This document shows, piece by piece, positions 60,027 through 64,000 of a DNA stretch of 64,000 bases. Each line of letters opens with the position of its first letter. Position 1 is the stretch's first letter. The DNA is from Vanrija pseudolonga. Taxonomy: Eukaryota; Basidiomycota; Tremellomycetes; Trichosporonales; Trichosporonaceae. The stretch lies in NCBI RefSeq assembly GCF_020906515.1, contig NC_085851.1, positions 434,001-498,000 on the forward strand, written 5' to 3'. Both the position numbers and the translations under genes were made by a program. The notes beneath the pieces were generated by a model that did not search any database, was not told the origin of the DNA, and saw only the letters and a list, made by a program, of their open reading frames with translations.

Positions 60027-62117
60027 ATGACTCCCCTGTCAGCGTTGCTCAGGCTGCTGGTAGCCTGGGCCATGGCGCAGGTCGCTGCCGCCAGAACCGG
60101 GGCATCATTCACGCCGACGCTCTTCTTCAACTTCTCCGTGTCACCGCTGTCCCCATCACTGTCGTTCATCCCCGACCTGCAAACGAACACCTACGCAAAC
60201 ATCAGATCCTTGGCACCGTGGAATACGACGTTCTCAGACTCGCCGTGGTCAAGCTACGTCCCTGGTCAAGTCGGGGTTGGCAGACCCCAAACCTTTATCC
60301 GCGGTCCTGTCAATGGCGGACCGCTCGAGGTCGACTACACCGGCACTGGCTTGTATTTTGAGGGAGAGTTCGAGTTGTTCAACCGAACAGCGACAGAAAT
60401 TATGGTATCAATCTACGGCGACAGGCCCAACGACGACGTTGCAATAGGCGCCGAGGGGTTAACTACCTTCCACAAGGGGGTCGGAAGCCTCCCGTTCGCC
60501 AACCAGGTTGGTGGTATCGTCGTCTCAGGCGTCTACAACGCCTCACAGACAACATACCTCGCGCTAGATACGGTCACATTTGGCACAGGTATACGAACGA
60601 ACGCGTGAGTGCAGAGCGGAGTTGGGCGGAGCTCACTTCATCTAGTACGACACTGGCAGATGTGCAAACAAAAGTCGAGTATGCCATCGTTGACAGCGAT
60701 TCTGGCCCTGGCCTGAACAAGAACCTCTTGTGGCAGCAGGGAGGTGAACCGCCAAACCAATGGCAGGTCTCGACGGAACTGAACGGTGGTACGTCCAAGA
60801 GCATTACCACTCAGACGACAGAACTAACCTTCTACCAGTTGACCAGGCGTCCACCCCGTACTCTGGCCGACGTACTGCTGTCACCACGGATATTACGGAC
60901 AAGTTTGGGATGTACATCCCTCGTGGCACCGCCTTCATCGTCGTCAACGGAACCACTGGTCCAACCAAGGGCGTGGCGCAGGTCGTCCTTAAGCCGGACA
61001 ACAGCGTGGCGACGTTTAGGGAGGCAGTGCTCACCAACCCGTGGATCTCTGTCGAGACCATCTTTTGGGCACCCCTCGACCCATCTGTGCAGTACAACAT
61101 GAGCATTGTTCCTCTAGTTGGGCTGTCGAACAAAACGAGTGGAACGTATTCCAATGGTGTCGGCCTCCATAGTGTGACGCTATACGCCGCAGGGTGAGTG
61201 CTACCGGCGTTCGGCGATCTGACGTTCCAGCGATGTTCCAGATTCTAAAGCCTCAGATGGCAGCACGCCTGGTGCTCAAGGCGGACACGGCAAGTCCAAC
61301 AACACGGGAGCAATCGCTGGCGGTGTCGTCGGCGGCGTGGTCGCCCTGGCGGTCATTGCAGGTCTCGTCTGGTTCCTCCGCAGGAGGAAGCAGAACGATA
61401 GCAAGGACAAGTTCCACATCGAGGAGCCTCCGCCCGAGTATAAGAATGGTGCGTGTTCACGATTCGCATGCTGACTGAATAGTGAACGATGGTGGATACA
61501 CCAACGCGGTTCTGTCGACCTCTGCACCAGCGACTACCCCACTGATTCCTACAACCAACTCGGACGGCTCCTCCACTCCGACCTCTCAAGTGCCGCAGGT
61601 CACACATGCCGTCGACAGTCATGACGCTCCCCTCCAACCTGCCGTAATGCACGCCGTTGACAGCGAGGACGTCCAGGCCATTCACGCGCTCGACAGCGAG
61701 GACGTCCAAGCCGTGCATGCCCTCGACAGCGAAGACATTCCAGCAGGGAGCGTCCGACCACTTCCGTCTGTTCCTGGCTCTTCGAGCTCTCCCACCGACT
61801 CTTCCAAGGTCGTGACAATGCCGCAATACAAGCTTGACGCTCTGCTTGGTATTCGGCCGGGTGATCGCAGTGGCAAGGCCGCGAGCAGCATGGTCCGAGT
61901 CCCACAAGAGAAGCTTGACCTGCTGTCCAACATTCGCGCGCCTGAACCTGGACCTTCCGACGGTGTGGTCTCGATGCCGCAACACAAGCTTGAGGCTCTT
62001 CTGGGGATGATGCCGTCGGCCAACGAGGCCGACACTGTTCTGTCTCTCCCTCAGTATAAGCTTGACGCTCTGATGGCCATTTCCGCAGAGAGACCGCCCC
62101 CAAGTTATTACGGTTAG
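60027..62117 (+). CDS. type I membrane protein, surface family paralogue C, repeat-bearing tail
   Basis: Signal peptide MTPLSALLRLLVAWAMAQVA (an earlier in-frame ATG at 59955 would only add a longer leader). Lobe 1: FFNFSVSPLSPSLSFIPD, WSSYVPGQVGVGR. Introns join ATTLADVQTKVEYA and GVDQASTPYSG. Lobe 2: TAFIVVNGTTGPTKGVAQVV, IFWAPLDPSVQYNMSI, GLHSVTLYAAG. Transmembrane helix AIAGGVVGGVVALAVIAGL, then WFLRRRKQ. Juxtamembrane FHIEEPPPEYKN, and a 34-nt intron (61449-61482). The tail has four HA[VL]DS[EH]D units, a class I SH3-type ligand RPLPSVP, four units of the form [VL]xxPQxKLxxLxxI and a final PPPSYYG. It has PPxY-type sequence at two places (PPEY, PPSY). Confidence 0.86.
61605..62082 (+). 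repeat. two sets of short tandem peptide repeats in the tail of paralogue C
   Basis: Set 1 (from 61605): HAVDSHD, HAVDSED, HALDSED, HALDSED, the last three in 11-12 aa spacing. Set 2 (from 61813): VVTMPQYKLDALLGI, VRVPQEKLDLLSNI, VSMPQHKLEALLGM, LSLPQYKLDALMAI. Each set-2 unit keeps the sequence AAGCTTGA in DNA. Confidence 0.9.
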
Positions 62118-62202
62118 CGGTCGTGGCCGAATTACTGTACGGCCCCAGTGTCAATCGTGTGTTTTTGTACACATTTTACATGAATGTATCTCGTAAGGAC
62201 AG

Positions 62203-63853
62203 CTATCTCGGTGCAGCTCCCGGTGGCAAGACAGATGCGCCAGCACTACTCTTCGACGACGCACCGGGCGACTGACGTAGAACTGGCCGCCCTAGAATGG
62301 CGGCTTTGTGCTCTGACAACGCCGAGTGATTTGCTGGAGGGTCTGGTGTCGCAACCGGTGTCGCAACCACAGCTGCTCGATTCAAGCCACGGGTGGAGCT
62401 AGCTTCTGATGCTGATGGCGTCTCACCTGCCGCGAGGCTGGTCTCTGCGTACCCATGCCCAGCGCGCCCGTGATTGTCAGGCGAATCATAGAGCGCAGCC
62501 TTTTCTGTCCCCGGCGATATGCGTAGCGGATAGCTGCCTGCTGGCGTGATGAAGGGAGTCGCGGCTGCGTCGTCTGCACGATCGAAGCGCAGGGGCGCGC
62601 GTTTGTTCCTATCGATGGTCAACACACAATGCCGACTGCACGTCATATGCAGCTGCGTACCTTATGTGCGGGGGACCAAAATCCGCCGACGAGCAGCAGG
62701 GCCAAACCGAGTACACCACCAACCACGCCTCCTGCAATGGCGCCAGTGTTGGTTGAATGGTGCTGCTCACCAGTGCCGAAGCCATCGAATGCAGTCGCGT
62801 TGTTCTTCCCGATACCGACACCCGAGTACAGTGTGATGCTATGCAGGGCGACTGAGCTGTTGAGGGCCGGTGCCATGCTGAGATTGTACACCACCCTGGG
62901 GTCCAATGGCATCGCGTACACGATCGAGTCTGACACCCACTTGTTCCTCGTCGTAACCCAGGCGAACGAAGCCGGGTTCAATGGTGGCGCCGGTGAAATG
63001 TTGATGTACAGTTTGTCGTATGTCGGGCCAGTCGTTCCGTTGATGATGATGTAGGATGTCCTGGGAGGCAGAGTGACGGAGAGCTCGGCGCCAGTGTTGG
63101 AGGAGCCAACGGCGTGGTCGTAGGCGATTCTGTCTTGCCCCCCAACTCCACCAATGTGATCGGAGACTGTCCACTTGCCCTTGTGGGTGAAGAAGGGGTT
63201 GATCTTGCCTTTGGAGGCGACGGACTCGACGCGTGTAGGCACGTTGTCGATGCTTGTTCTGAGGGAGTCAGGGTCATAATCTCGATACTTTTGCAAGCAA
63301 GTCAGACTTACGCCTCGGCGACCATGCCAGTCATTATCGTAACCGCACCCAGTGACCAGCTTCCAAATTCAAGGGCCATCCATATCTTCTGATATCCGAA
63401 TGGAAGTGTGGAGTTCTGCACAAGGATATCATTGGTCGGTGGAGTGAGCCGCAAAACGTAGTTGTTGACGGTGCAAACCCATGGAAGGAGGGGGTTCACG
63501 TCGGAAGATGCTGGGGTCCAGTCTCCAGTCACACTTCCACGGACAACAAACCCCGATCCGACGAAATTGAAGCGCCCGACCACAGGCGTGAAACGGAACT
63601 TGGATACCATGTACGAGTTGTGGAGAGCGCTTCCTTTGCCAACCATGCCCTCGACGTATGATGAGGGTGTTTCCGAGAAAGTCGTGTTCCACGAGGCCCT
63701 CTCGGGTGGTAGGTTGAAGTCGGGAACATATGTTACCGCAGAGCTCATGTCGCCGAGGTCCAGATTGAATAGGAGGGTCGGCTCAAACACCCTGGCAGCT
63801 GCCGAGGTGACCAGCAGCGTTGCTAGCAGTGAGCGCCACATTCCTGCCATCAT
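62203..63853 (-). CDS. type I membrane protein, surface family paralogue D, possible frame slip
   Basis: Signal peptide MMAGMWRSLLATLLVTSAAA (63853; earlier ATG codons at 63883 and 63925 are alternatives). Lobe 1: LLFNLDLGDMSSAVTYVPD, WNTTFSETPSSYVEGMVGKG. Lobe 2: SDHIGGVGGQDRIAYDHAV, TSYIIINGTTGPTYDKLYI, IVYAMPLDPRVVYNLSM, ALHSITLYSGVG. Transmembrane helix GAIAGGVVGGVLGLALLLVG, then FWSPAHK. The tail exon holds APLRFDRADD then AATPFITPAG and ends VLPPGAAPR, like A. The exon before it ends in phase 0 while the tail exon needs phase 2; one base too many in a run of five Cs right after FWS would explain it. Either a recent frameshift or a sequence error. Confidence 0.78.
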
Positions 63854-64000
63854 CAGGTGCTGGGTCCTCCTGGATGTCGACATGTGATGGGAGAGAGAGT
63901 TCGCAGAAAGCTGCACTCGGCTCACTTATGGGTGGGGGCATGCACGTATGTACATATGGGTTCTTGACCGGAGGTTGAATTCCCGTGTTGCTGTGTTCAA

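Overview
The window is nuclear DNA of a basidiomycete yeast, most likely a member of the Trichosporonales/Tremellomycetes (Trichosporon, Apiotrichum, Cutaneotrichosporon or Vanrija type). The reasons are GC-rich sequence, almost every gene broken by several very short introns (often 34-60 nt, donor gtgagt/gtgggt, branch ctgac, acceptor cag), tightly packed genes on both strands, and lineage-flavoured families: a Cpl1-like cysteine-rich secreted protein, DUF7704 and DUF1757 proteins, a GT18-type glycosyltransferase and Bud6. No retroelement or DNA transposon was recognised.

Left part (0-12.4 kb): GET3 (-), a DUF7704 membrane protein (-), POP4/Rpp29 (+), BUD6 (-), an R3HCC1L-like protein (-) and a five-unit polyubiquitin gene (+) with two micro-exons. 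Middle (12.9-39.8 kb): a membrane-anchored aspartic protease and a secreted GH5 exo-beta-1,3-glucanase (both -), a small mitochondrial-type protein (+), CHK1 (-), a GNAT acetyltransferase (+), an F-box protein and PSO2/SNM1 (both -), a GT18-like glycosyltransferase (+), a coiled-coil/RGG protein (-) and a DUF1757 protein (+).

From 39.9 to 42.2 kb lies an array of three small interferon-inducible-6/27-like genes (all -) with a shared three-exon structure and visible decay in at least one copy. Next come a tRNA-Asn/tRNA-Thr pair, both with introns and with no Pol III terminator between them. Then follow an LtrA-like polytopic membrane protein, the Cpl1-like secreted protein, a type I membrane protein (paralogue E), a complete mitochondrial proton-translocating NAD(P) transhydrogenase, and a four-gene cluster (A-D, 55.7-63.9 kb) of further paralogues of E.

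The most novel-looking content is the E/A/B/C/D family. Each has a signal peptide, a two-part extracellular region with conserved NGTxGP and LDPxxxY motifs, one transmembrane helix and a divergent cytoplasmic tail. Three tails carry class I SH3 ligands (RxLPx[LIV]P), two of these plus others carry PPxY motifs, three share an ATPFI motif, and one carries two sets of short tandem repeats. They look like cell-surface sensors or adhesins. Many promoters of housekeeping and DNA-repair genes contain CACGTG boxes.
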